Shown piece after piece: positions 1 to 8,316 of a stretch of 64,000 nucleotides of DNA (the stretch's first letter is position 1; every line of letters begins with the position of its first letter). Source of the DNA: Marinibacterium anthonyi. Its GTDB lineage: Bacteria > Pseudomonadota > Alphaproteobacteria > Rhodobacterales > Rhodobacteraceae. The notes below the pieces were generated by a model. The model was given only the letters and a program-made list of their open reading frames with translations, was not told where the DNA came from and made no database searches. A program made the position numbers and the translations under genes. The stretch is taken from assembly GCA_003217735.2 (NCBI GenBank), contig CP031585.1, positions 3,459,501 through 3,523,500 on the forward strand, read 5' to 3'.

Positions 1-3000
1 ACCCTGTCCAGCATCGCAGCCCGCGCCGCCTCGGCCATCGTCGCGCGCGGCAACATCCGCTCGGACGCCGCACGCTCAATGCTCTTACGCAGGCTGTCCG
101 CCACCCCTGGGCACGATGAAAGCCTTATCGCACCGCCGGTCTACGAGGCTGCGCGCATCTGGCAGTCCGCCGAACCCGACATGGACGCGCTTGCGGGCGA
201 TCTGCTGCGCGACGATCTCGTCGACGCACTGCACACCGCAGGTGCGGAGGCGATTCCCAGGGACCGCCCCCCCTACTGGCACCAGCATGAGGCCTGGAAA
301 TCCGCGGACGCCGGGCGCAGCTACATGGTCACCAGCGGCACCGGGTCCGGCAAGACCGAGTGCTTCATGGTGCCGATGCTCAACGATCTGCTGAACTGCG
401 CCGATACCGGCGCGAAACACGGCGTACGCGGGCTGATCCTCTATCCGCTGAACGCGTTGATCGACTCGCAGCGCGAGCGGCTCGGATCGTGGATCAAGCC
501 CTTCGATGGCCGCATTTCCTATGCGCTCTACAATGGAGACACGCCCGAGACGCGCAAGCCGCTCCAGAAGCCCGCCCCGGCCGAGATCGGAGATCGCAAG
601 ACGCTGCGCAGCACGCCCGCGAACCTGCTCGTGACGAACGTCACCATGCTTGAATACATGCTCACCCGCGCACAGGATCGTGGCATTCTCGAGAAATCGC
701 AGGGCCAGCTGCGCTGGATCGTCCTTGACGAGGCGCACAGCTACGTCGGCGCGCAGGCCGCGGAGATGGCGCTGCTGCTTCGGCGCGTGCGCCAGGCCTT
801 TGGCGTCCGGCCCGAGGACGTCCGGCTCGTCGCCACCTCGGCCACCATCGGGGAAGGCCCCGAGACGGTCGATGCGCTGCGCAAGTTCGTGGCCAGCCTC
901 GGCGGGGTAGATCCCTCGCAGGTGGACATCATCATGGGGCGCGAGGAACCGCTTGTCCTGCCATCCCCCGCCAAGGACGGCCCCATCGGCGCGCTCGGCG
1001 ACACGCCCGAAGCGCTCTGGCGGGCGCTCGCCCCCCATCCCCGCGTCCAGAAGGCGCGCGCTATGTTGCGCTCTGGTGGCGCGCGGCTTTCCGAACTGGC
1101 GAAGGTGCTGGTCCCCGAAAGCCGCAGCGAGGCCGAGGCGGAAATCCTGCTTGATGCCATGGCGCAGGCGCAGGAGCCGGGGCAGCCCCCCCTTGCGCCT
1201 TGGCGGCTCAACGCCTTCGAGCGTTCGCAGGCCGGGCTCTGGGCCTGCGTCGATGCCGAATGCCCGAGGCGCTCCGAAGAACTCTGCGCCGAGGGCAGCG
1301 ACTGGCCTTTCGGTCAGATCCACCTGTTCCAGCGAGAGCATTGCGGCTGCGGCGCCCCGGTGTTCGAGATCGGCGCCTGCTCGGATTGCGGCACCCCTTG
1401 GCTGCTTGCCCAGGAAGAGATCGGCAAGATCCGCGCTCTGCGCCAGTCCGCGGCGGAAACTGAAGAGGATGATTTCCGACTGGACGTCGAGCCGGGCGAA
1501 GACAGCGATGGTACCAGCGCCAGTGAGACGCGCGTCATCGGCCCGGTAAAGCACGGGTATAAGCAGGAGTGCCTGCGTCACACCGACTCGGTTCTGCGCG
1601 ACATTGATACGGATGAGCCTGGGCACAGCAACCTGCACGTCTGTGAACCCGACAAACGCGGCTGCTGCGCCAATGCCCATTTCGAGCGCAGCCGGGTCGC
1701 AGTCCAACGCTTCGGCTCGCCCTTCCTTCTGGGGAACGCGATCCCGCAATTACTCGAGGCGCTTCCCCGCCCGGACGGCATCGACGGGCCTGCTCCACTT
1801 GGCGGGCGTCGCCTGCTGTCCTTCACCGACAGCCGACAGGGTACCGCACGCTTCGCCGCGAAGCTTCAGCAGGAAGCCGAGCGCGGCCTGACCCGCGCGG
1901 CGATCTGGCATGCGGTGCAGGGCAAGGCCGCCGGCGATCCGGAGAAGGCCGCCGAACTTCGGGGGCAGGTCGCGCTCATGCGCTCGAACCCGGCCTTCGC
2001 AAGCATGCTGCCAGACGCCGAAGCGAAGCTTGCCGAGGCTGAAGGCGGCCTTGCCCCGGTCAGCTGGAACGAGATGATCAACACGCTCGCGGACGTGCCG
2101 GACCTGCGCAGCTTTGCCGGAGACGTCTGGCAGGGGCGCGGCGCGAGCCATCCCTTTGGTGGTCTGACCCTTGCCAAGGAACCGGCCGCCCTTGCCCGGA
2201 TGCTTCTGCTGCGCGAGGTTTTCCGCCGTCCGAAATTGCAAAACAACGTCGAGACCATGGGCCTTGCACGGCTCTGCTGGCCCCAGCTCGAACGGCAGAT
2301 GGCCAGTGATGTCCCTGCGGCGCTGCGCGAAGCGGGGCATGAGGCACCCGTCTGGGTGGCGCTGGGGCTTGCGGCGATCGACCTTGCCTTCCGCAACAGA
2401 CTCGCCGTGCAGATGGAGCGCACGCCCGTCGATCTCGCCCACTGGATTTCGCCGAGGCAGGCCACGTCGCAAGTCGCTGAACCCGGGCTTGAGTTCGATG
2501 ACCGGACGACGGAACGAAAGACGCACAAGTGGTGGTCCGGCGCATCGAGCAAGGCCGGGCTGGTGCAACTTGTTTATCGCCTCATTGGCGGCAGTTCGGA
2601 GGCTCCGCTCGACCGCGAGCGCTGTGAGGCGGTGTTGACTGCCCTCTGGACTGCGCTTGTGCGATCCAAGGTTCTCACCCGCGCCGACCCCGGATGCTGG
2701 CAGCTCGACTTCACCCAGTCCGCTCTGATCGGGATGGACCATGCCTGGCTTTGTCCTGTCACTGGCAAGCTGCTACCTTATTCGCTCGCCGGTCTCACAC
2801 CCAACGATCCGGCATCGACGCAAAAGATGGAGCGGATCGCCCTGGCGCATCTTCCCGTCGCCAGCCCTGTGGGGCTGACCGTAGCGGAGCGCGCGCAGGT
2901 CGAGGCGTGGCTTGCCTCCGACGAAACCATCGCCGCCTTGCGCAGAAAGGGCATCTGGACGAATCTTCAGGACCGCGCCGCGACCTTCGCCCCCTTCCTG

Positions 3001-5988
3001 CGCGCGCAGGAGCATTCGGCGCAGATCGACCGTCAAAGCCTCAAGGGCTATGAAGACGCCTTCAGAAAAGGGCGCATCAACATCCTAAACTGCTCGACCA
3101 CCATGGAAATGGGCGTAGACATTCCCAACGTCGGCACGGTCGTCAACACCAACGTTCCGCCGGCTCCGTCAAACTATCGCCAGCGCATCGGCCGGGCCGG
3201 ACGACGCGGCGAGCCCTGGGCCATGTCCTTCACCTTCTGCAAGGACAAGCCGCTCGACTGGCAGGTTTTCCGCAATCCCGAAACGCTGCTACGCGCCGAG
3301 ATCCCCGCCCCCGCCGTGCGGCTCGACAGTCCGGTCATGATCGCACGCCACGTCAATGCCCTGCTGCTCGGCATGTTCCTGCGGCGTGACGGCGGGATCA
3401 GCATTCAGACGGCTATCGGAACGTTCTTCGGCACCCGCGATTTCAAGATCGATGAAGATTTGCCGAAGACCTGGGTCGAGGAATCCATGGCCGATCAGTT
3501 CCTGTCGGAGCTCGATGGTGCATGGGCGAGAGAGCCGGAGGTCGCAGAGGCCATTGCCCTGCTCGTTCGCGGCACAGTTCTCGAAGGCAAGGCGAACTTT
3601 TCCGCCAACACTGCGACAGCTTTTGCCGACCTGGTGAAACGCTGGCGGCTGGAATACGAGCGTTTGGTCGACGGCTGGCGCGCCGCTCCGCCGCGCGAGC
3701 CGGAAAAAGCGTTCTATTTTAACCGCGCGAAGCGCATGCGCCGCGAGTTCATGATGACGGAGCTGGCGCGGCGCGGCTTCACCCCTGCCTATGGCTTCCC
3801 GGTGGATGTCGTCACCTTCGACCATATCGGTGGAGATGGTGGGAAGGGCCCTACGCGGCAGCTCGAGATCGCAATCCGCGACTATGCTCCCGGGTCTGAA
3901 ATCGTCATCGACGGACTGGTCCATCGCTCGGACGGCATCCTGCCCGCCTGGAGCAATACCGCCGATGCTGACAGTCTCGACGACCTGCGTAGCCACTGGC
4001 GCTGCAGGACCTGCGCAGCCTTCGGATTGTCTCGTGAAAACGTGCATGAATGCCCGCAATGCGGCGATCCGGTGAACAACAACCAGCTGTTGCGCCCATC
4101 CGGCTTTCTCGGCCGGCGCAAGCCGCATGCCGGCTATGAGCAGGTCAGCTTCGTTGCTCCCGACCGCCCGCACGTGTCCAGCGGTGACGTGCCTTGGTCG
4201 AGCCTCGCAGACCCGTCCGTCGGTCGCCTGCGCAGCTCGCGGCTGGGGCATGTGCTCAATACCGCCTCGGGGCAATATGGACACGGCTATGCGATCTGTC
4301 TTGCCTGTGGCCAGGCCGAGCCGGAGCTTGGCTCAAGGCAAGATACCCCGGTCTCGCCCAGGATGCTGCTTCACAAGCCCTTGCAACCGATCCGCAACAA
4401 CCCGCGCCACGATGGAAACTGCCCCGGCGGAGACGAGGCCTCGCGTAAGATCCGCCGCAATGTGGTGCTCGGCAACGAGATCACGACGGATGTGTTCGAA
4501 TGGCAGCTGCGAGATCTTGGCAGCACCGACACAGACCGCCGCCGCGCCATGGCGATCGCCGCGAGCCTGCGCGAGGCGCTCGCCAAATCGCTCGGCATCG
4601 AGGCAGAGGATATGGGAATCGCAGCTGCCCCCAGCCTTCTCGAGGACGGCAAGCGCGCCATGTCGGTCTACCTCTTCGACCGCGCATCTGGCGGGGCGGG
4701 CTTTGCACCGCTGGCGCAGGACAGGTTGCCTGATCTGGTCGACCGCGCCAGCGGCATTCTTGATTGCCCGGCACAGTGCGCCTCTGGTTGTCCCGAATGC
4801 ATCCTGCGCGGCGACATCCAGTACGACATCGCTCTACTGGATCGCCCCGGCGCGCTGGAGACCCTCGCCAGTGTGCGGGAGCGGTTGAAACTCCCCGAGA
4901 CACTGAAGGTCTTCGGAGAACAGACACGCGCCCTGCCGGAGTCCCTGTCCGACTGGCTGGTGCCCCGGATGCGCGGAGGACAGGTCACCGACCTGGTGCT
5001 GTTCTTGCACGGAGACGCGGCACGCTGGGATCTGCGCGACCTTGCCAGCCGCTTGCCCCGCCGCGACGAAGCGCGCGTGTCCCAAGTCGTACTTCACAAG
5101 GACAGCGTCGCGAAACTAGCCCTGCCTGAAAAAGTCGATCTGGTCCGGTTCCTCGCCGAGTGCGGGGCGAGCCTGCATGCGATGCCGCAGCTTCCCACCC
5201 AGCAGGGCAAACCTGTTCTGTGCCAATTCAGCTATGACGGTGCTCTTCACGCCGTCGCGGCGGTCGCCGAAGAAAGCGCCCTGCCCGACGGAGGCTGGGG
5301 CCGTCCCGAGAGCGGGCCGATCCTGCTTGGCCCGCGCGCTGCCGAAGACCTCAGCCCGCGCCTGTCGGTCGAAAAGGTCGTCCAGTTCAAGGAAGGAAAT
5401 GCCGTTCACCGGGATGCCGGAAGCCGCTTCGACCGCAGTGTCGGGCATTTCGGTCACGAGTTTTGGAAACTGGTCCGCGAGATGCGTCCGCAGCTTCACC
5501 AGGATGTCCCCCTGAGCTCCGTCACCTATTCGGATCGCTACCTTCTGGCGCCGCTCCCGGTGCGGCTACTGTTCGAGCTGCTGCGGACAATGCCGGGGCG
5601 CGTCGAGAACACCGCGATCAAGGTCATCACTGCGGCGCAACACACCGACAACCGCTATGCCAGCCACACCATCGAGGACAACTGGACGGATGACAGCCTG
5701 CGCCTGCGGACAATGGAGGCCTTGCTTCCGGGGGTCAGGGTGAGCATCCTGTCGAAAAAGCTCTGCCCGCACCCGCGCAGTTTCGAGCTGACCTGGGAGG
5801 ATGGCCGCACAGCGCGCATCCATCTTGACCAGGGTCTCGGCAGCTGGACCGTAGCGCACATGCAGGCACCGCGCTTTGATGTGGAAGACGATCCGAAACG
5901 ACAGGCCTCCACGCTCGCGAAAATGACCTTCGAGCTGCGCAACCGTCAGCGAAGCGGTATCGAAACGCCGATCTGGGTGTCTTGGTGA
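1..5988 (+). CDS. DruE-like DEAD-box helicase with DUF1998/MZB region (5' partial)
   Basis: Very large superfamily 2 helicase, probably the DruE-type component of a Druantia anti-phage system. The frame is open to base 1 with no stop, and the 26 codons before the ATG at 79 read as plausible protein, so the true start probably lies upstream. Counting from that ATG (1969 aa): Walker A GTGSGKT near residue 87, DEAH near 217 followed by an alanine-rich helix, motif III SAT near 254, and motif VI QRIGRAGRRG near 1035. A CxxC...CxxC zinc ribbon lies near 1309-1333 and a C-x3-C-x3-C-x2-C cluster of MZB/DUF1998 type near 1563-1575. The last 390 residues match nothing I recognise. Giant size plus DEAD helicase plus DUF1998 fits DruE better than DISARM DrmA or a plain MZB helicase, but the expected DruH partner would be upstream and unseen. 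Helicase assignment is firm; the Druantia label is inference. Confidence 0.8.
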   Translation, partial: TLSSIAARAASAIVARGNIRSDAARSMLLRRLSATPGHDESLIAPPVYEAARIWQSAEPDMDALAGDLLRDDLVDALHTAGAEAIPRDRPPYWHQHEAWKSADAGRSYMVTSGTGSGKTECFMVPMLNDLLNCADTGAKHGVRGLILYPLNALIDSQRERLGSWIKPFDGRISYALYNGDTPETRKPLQKPAPAEIGDRKTLRSTPANLLVTNVTMLEYMLTRAQDRGILEKSQGQLRWIVLDEAHSYVGAQAAEMALLLRRVRQAFGVRPEDVRLVATSATIGEGPETVDALRKFVASLGGVDPSQVDIIMGREEPLVLPSPAKDGPIGALGDTPEALWRALAPHPRVQKARAMLRSGGARLSELAKVLVPESRSEAEAEILLDAMAQAQEPGQPPLAPWRLNAFERSQAGLWACVDAECPRRSEELCAEGSDWPFGQIHLFQREHCGCGAPVFEIGACSDCGTPWLLAQEEIGKIRALRQSAAETEEDDFRLDVEPGEDSDGTSASETRVIGPVKHGYKQECLRHTDSVLRDIDTDEPGHSNLHVCEPDKRGCCANAHFERSRVAVQRFGSPFLLGNAIPQLLEALPRPDGIDGPAPLGGRRLLSFTDSRQGTARFAAKLQQEAERGLTRAAIWHAVQGKAAGDPEKAAELRGQVALMRSNPAFASMLPDAEAKLAEAEGGLAPVSWNEMINTLADVPDLRSFAGDVWQGRGASHPFGGLTLAKEPAALARMLLLREVFRRPKLQNNVETMGLARLCWPQLERQMASDVPAALREAGHEAPVWVALGLAAIDLAFRNRLAVQMERTPVDLAHWISPRQATSQVAEPGLEFDDRTTERKTHKWWSGASSKAGLVQLVYRLIGGSSEAPLDRERCEAVLTALWTALVRSKVLTRADPGCWQLDFTQSALIGMDHAWLCPVTGKLLPYSLAGLTPNDPASTQKMERIALAHLPVASPVGLTVAERAQVEAWLASDETIAALRRKGIWTNLQDRAATFAPFLRAQEHSAQIDRQSLKGYEDAFRKGRINILNCSTTMEMGVDIPNVGTVVNTNVPPAPSNYRQRIGRAGRRGEPWAMSFTFCKDKPLDWQVFRNPETLLRAEIPAPAVRLDSPVMIARHVNALLLGMFLRRDGGISIQTAIGTFFGTRDFKIDEDLPKTWVEESMADQFLSELDGAWAREPEVAEAIALLVRGTVLEGKANFSANTATAFADLVKRWRLEYERLVDGWRAAPPREPEKAFYFNRAKRMRREFMMTELARRGFTPAYGFPVDVVTFDHIGGDGGKGPTRQLEIAIRDYAPGSEIVIDGLVHRSDGILPAWSNTADADSLDDLRSHWRCRTCAAFGLSRENVHECPQCGDPVNNNQLLRPSGFLGRRKPHAGYEQVSFVAPDRPHVSSGDVPWSSLADPSVGRLRSSRLGHVLNTASGQYGHGYAICLACGQAEPELGSRQDTPVSPRMLLHKPLQPIRNNPRHDGNCPGGDEASRKIRRNVVLGNEITTDVFEWQLRDLGSTDTDRRRAMAIAASLREALAKSLGIEAEDMGIAAAPSLLEDGKRAMSVYLFDRASGGAGFAPLAQDRLPDLVDRASGILDCPAQCASGCPECILRGDIQYDIALLDRPGALETLASVRERLKLPETLKVFGEQTRALPESLSDWLVPRMRGGQVTDLVLFLHGDAARWDLRDLASRLPRRDEARVSQVVLHKDSVAKLALPEKVDLVRFLAECGASLHAMPQLPTQQGKPVLCQFSYDGALHAVAAVAEESALPDGGWGRPESGPILLGPRAAEDLSPRLSVEKVVQFKEGNAVHRDAGSRFDRSVGHFGHEFWKLVREMRPQLHQDVPLSSVTYSDRYLLAPLPVRLLFELLRTMPGRVENTAIKVITAAQHTDNRYASHTIEDNWTDDSLRLRTMEALLPGVRVSILSKKLCPHPRSFELTWEDGRTARIHLDQGLGSWTVAHMQAPRFDVEDDPKRQASTLAKMTFELRNRQRSGIETPIWVSW

Positions 5989-6144
5989 TAAAACGGGCCG
6001 CGCCCTCGCCGGGTGCGGCCGCACTCTATTAGATTGTAGAGCGGGCGCAGAAGTCAAAGGAGTAGCTCGTAAAGTCGATCAGCGCCCTACCCTTCGTTTG
6101 GATGCCTGGAACCATGCTGCCGCTTCGGGCCGGATACCCGAGTG

Positions 6145-6330
6145 TCACTCCTTGGCCTCGTCTCCACGCTGGACCGCCAGCCATTCCGTCATAACCCTCC
6201 GCACAACTTCCGGTCGGGAAGGCAAATCTTCTTGCTCCCGCCGATAATCGTCGATCGCCTTGAGCATCTGACGATCCATGCGGATCGTGACTGGCTCGGT
6301 ATCCAGTTTTGGACGGCCCATTCTAGCCAT
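6145..6330 (-). CDS. Ribbon-helix-helix (CopG/Arc-type) regulator
   Basis: Protein of 61 aa with the pattern of a ribbon-helix-helix DNA-binding protein: a short basic N-terminus (MARMGRPKLD), a beta-strand segment (PVTIRMD), then two helices (QMLKAIDDYRREQ and SRPEVVRRVMTEWL). A strong GGAG ribosome binding site (6338-6342 on the complement) precedes the ATG. It is convergent with the large helicase gene and divergent from the 173-aa gene at 6453. Its promoter overlaps the promoter of that gene around a perfect palindrome, so autorepression together with control of the rightward module is likely. It could instead be an antitoxin, but no toxin-like gene lies next to it on the same strand. Confidence 0.75.
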   Translation of the reverse strand: MARMGRPKLDTEPVTIRMDRQMLKAIDDYRREQEDLPSRPEVVRRVMTEWLAVQRGDEAKE

Positions 6331-6354
6331 GTCGAATCTCCTTCAAGAAACTAC

Positions 6355-6388
6355 TTGACTATATGACGTCATAAATCTAAATTGTCAA
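6355..6388. promoter_or_regulatory. Overlapping divergent promoters for the RHH gene and the rightward module
   Basis: On the plus strand TTGACT (6355-6360) and TAAATT (6378-6383) are 17 bp apart and point at the 173-aa gene. On the minus strand TTGACA (6383-6388) and CATATA (6360-6365) are also 17 bp apart and point at the RHH gene. The two promoters occupy the same 34 bp, so one bound repressor could silence both. The assignment rests only on consensus match and spacing. Confidence 0.6.
6362..6373. promoter_or_regulatory. Perfect 12-bp palindrome, candidate operator
   Basis: TATGACGTCATA is a perfect inverted repeat in the shared core of the two divergent promoters, covering part of the minus -10 element and the plus spacer. 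RHH dimers bind short palindromic or tandem sites, so this is the natural operator for the adjacent 61-aa regulator. Binding is inferred. Confidence 0.55.
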
Positions 6389-6452
6389 GTGTGACGGGGA
6401 CTCTCACCTCCCCATCACACTCTAACCCCAACCGATCATCAGGAGATCGATC

Positions 6453-6974
6453 ATGGCTGACACCTGCACTACCACGCGCCTTGGCGCGGATGAACCCTTG
6501 CACTTCCGCCATTCCACTGTTTCGGGGCTGTTTTCCCAGTTGATCGCCGCCCTGGCCGCCGCAATCGAGGCTGAGCGCGACATTGAGCATGGCCTCTGGT
6601 CCGATCCCGGCTTCGACCGCTGGTTGAAGGCGGCGGAACTCGGGTGGGAGCGTGCCACCGGTCGCTGCTGCTCCGTCATCAACGCACCAGCTACCCGTCC
6701 GAGCGATGTCCCGCTCCAGCGTTTCGCACGTCACTTGCACTGGACGCTCGGCTGCGAGACCGCTGCCGAACTCCGAACTGCTCGCCAGGTCGTTGCGGGA
6801 CATCCGGACCTCTTTTCCTGGAACGGAAATTGCCCCGAGGCGCTGCGCGTCGCGCAGATGCTCGCGCGCGGTCAACAGCAGTTCGACGAGATCTGCATGC
6901 TCGACATGCTGAACCCGGCTGACGCTTCGGCCTCCCCCGAGGGTTGCTCCGGTTACGAGCCGTTCGCCGCCTGA
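6453..6974 (+). CDS. Uncharacterised 173-aa protein, first gene of the rightward module
   Basis: I do not recognise a family. The ATG has an AGGAGA ribosome binding site about 8 bases upstream and lies downstream of the divergent promoter. The protein looks soluble and mostly helical: residues about 20-60 read as an amphipathic helix pair (LFSQLIAALAAAIEAERDIE), with no signal peptide or membrane segment. Several cysteines are scattered (CCSVI, GCETA, NCPEAL, EICMLD) without clear CxxC pairs. It is followed by a strong hairpin and then by the GIY-YIG gene on the same strand, suggesting one transcript. Function unknown; coding status is supported by the start signals, length and position. Confidence 0.6.
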   Translation: MADTCTTTRLGADEPLHFRHSTVSGLFSQLIAALAAAIEAERDIEHGLWSDPGFDRWLKAAELGWERATGRCCSVINAPATRPSDVPLQRFARHLHWTLGCETAAELRTARQVVAGHPDLFSWNGNCPEALRVAQMLARGQQQFDEICMLDMLNPADASASPEGCSGYEPFAA

Positions 6975-7003
6975 CCTGAACAAACATCGCCCCGGCACCA
7001 TGA

Positions 7004-7030
7004 CGCCCTGACCCGCAACGGGTCAGGGCG
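7004..7030. repeat. Perfect 12-bp hairpin between two genes of the module
   Basis: CGCCCTGACCCG (7004-7015) and CGGGTCAGGGCG (7019-7030) are perfectly complementary around the 3-base loop CAA. No T-run follows, so it is not a classical terminator. It could be an mRNA processing or stability element, an attenuator between the 173-aa and GIY-YIG genes, or a protein-binding palindrome. Confidence 0.7.
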
Positions 7031-7077
7031 AGAACAGCCGTGCCCGCGTTCTCAGTCAACTTCCCGGAGGTCCAAAC

Positions 7078-8079
7078 ATGGCTCATCCCGCACACACTTC
7101 GCTCAAACCCGTTCCCGTTCGCGCACATATCTATATCGCCCCCACCCGGACCAAGCTCTTCCTGCCGCGCGGTTCCCGGAACCACGCACCGGAAAGCTGG
7201 GCGCGCGACTATCCCGGACCGATCAAAACGGAGTGGGACGCAATCGCTCGATCCAAGGGCTTCGAGCTGGTCAGCAGGGTCCGGGACAAGTTCCACGTTG
7301 TCTTGCGATGCCACACCTGCGGCGCTTTGACGGCGCAGAAGCTCTTCACCTTGCGCAGCGCCCAGCCAGCTTGTGCGAGTTGCAGGCATCACGCCATCCT
7401 GGCAATGGCGCAGAAGGCAGGCTTGGAATTTCAGGGCTACGATCCTGAATACCATAAGATCGGCATCTACCGCGCTCCATGTGGTCACACCGTGCGCCGA
7501 CAGTTCGGACAGATCGAACGGATCGCTGCCGGCCACTGCAAGTTGCGCTGCGAGACCTGTCATTCCGGAAAGGAAGCCGAGGAAGCAGCGGACCGGGGGT
7601 GGCAACTGCTGGGAAGCGATCCGGAAGGCAACCCGAACTACCGGATCTATCAGCACGGCTGTGGTCACACGCAGAGGGTGGCCCGCGCGAACATGCAGAG
7701 CGGCCGCTTCCAATGTACGGAATGTGGAGAGGGCTGGGCCACCGCGCCAAGCAACCTCTATGCCATTCGACTGGAGCTTCCGACCGGACTGAAGGTCGTG
7801 AAGCTCGGCTTCTCGCGCGACCCGCAGTCGCGTCTGCACCACCAGCTCTTGCTTCAACCCGGAATCCAGGCAGAGCTTCTGCGGGTCGTTCCGCAGCGGA
7901 CCGGCCACGCCGCATTGTGTCGCGAAAAGGCCCTCCATCGTGCGCTGAAGAAGTCCCATCCGGACGCGATCATCCCACATGAGCACTTTGAGGACTGGCT
8001 GTCGGTCAAGACCGAGATCTACGGGATCGAGATCGCGCCGCTCATTCTGAAGCGCCTGGACGACATCCGAAAGAAATAG
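7078..8079 (+). CDS. Zinc-ribbon / GIY-YIG nuclease-like protein
   Basis: Protein of 333 aa with two parts. Residues about 80-220 hold a CxxC...CxxC zinc ribbon (CHTCG ... CASC) and two repeated zinc-binding units, each starting CGHT and ending in a Cys pair (CETC, CTEC), similar to DNA-binding modules of homing-type nucleases. From residue 225 the pattern NLYAIRL ... VVKLGFSRDPQSRL, followed by E-K-A-L-H near 285 and HEHFEDW near 301, matches a GIY-YIG fold of the T5orf172/Mug113-like type. A textbook GGAGG site (7066-7070) precedes the ATG. It probably recognises and cuts DNA, or binds it without cutting. There are no signs of an intron or intein around it, so it is not an obvious homing element. 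It sits between the 173-aa gene and the protease gene. Confidence 0.72.
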   Translation: MAHPAHTSLKPVPVRAHIYIAPTRTKLFLPRGSRNHAPESWARDYPGPIKTEWDAIARSKGFELVSRVRDKFHVVLRCHTCGALTAQKLFTLRSAQPACASCRHHAILAMAQKAGLEFQGYDPEYHKIGIYRAPCGHTVRRQFGQIERIAAGHCKLRCETCHSGKEAEEAADRGWQLLGSDPEGNPNYRIYQHGCGHTQRVARANMQSGRFQCTECGEGWATAPSNLYAIRLELPTGLKVVKLGFSRDPQSRLHHQLLLQPGIQAELLRVVPQRTGHAALCREKALHRALKKSHPDAIIPHEHFEDWLSVKTEIYGIEIAPLILKRLDDIRKK

Positions 8080-8294
8080 CGGCCCAAGCGTGGCCCGGTT
8101 CCGGAACAGCCCTGTCCGGATCCGTAGCTGCCACAACGGCCCGGCCCGTTTGCCCGGAAGCGAAACCCGTACACCACAGCGTGCGGGACGCCCTGACCTG
8201 CGCCGTGGCGCACACTTACCGGACAGCGCCACCTCTTCTTCCCTGAACCTTCCCACGCCCCCTTCCGGATCGCGCACCAACCCGGGCGTCCTGA

Positions 8295-8310
8295 TCCGTA
8301 CAGTACGGAG
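8295..8310 (+). promoter_or_regulatory. Palindrome overlapping the ribosome binding site of the FtsH-like gene
   Basis: TCCGTAC-A-GTACGGA (8295-8309) is a perfect inverted repeat. Its right arm contains most of the GGAG (8307-8310) that serves the ATG at 8317. As RNA, UCCGU could pair with ACGGA across a 5-base loop and hide the ribosome binding site; as DNA it could be an operator. This GGAG also decides the start: it lies 6 bases before ATG 8317 and directly touches the TTG at 8311, which is too close. Confidence 0.5.
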
Positions 8311-8316
8311 TTGACA

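Noticed and set aside
85-1749. Long minus-strand open frame (554 aa) inside the helicase gene
   Set aside because: It lies opposite a frame with complete helicase motifs, and its composition (Arg, Gly, Ala rich with no domain) is the usual mirror of GC-rich coding DNA.
5989-6060. Terminator after the helicase gene
   Set aside because: GC-rich imperfect complementarity exists (GGCCGC ... GCGGCC) but no T-run follows, so I could not support a terminator.
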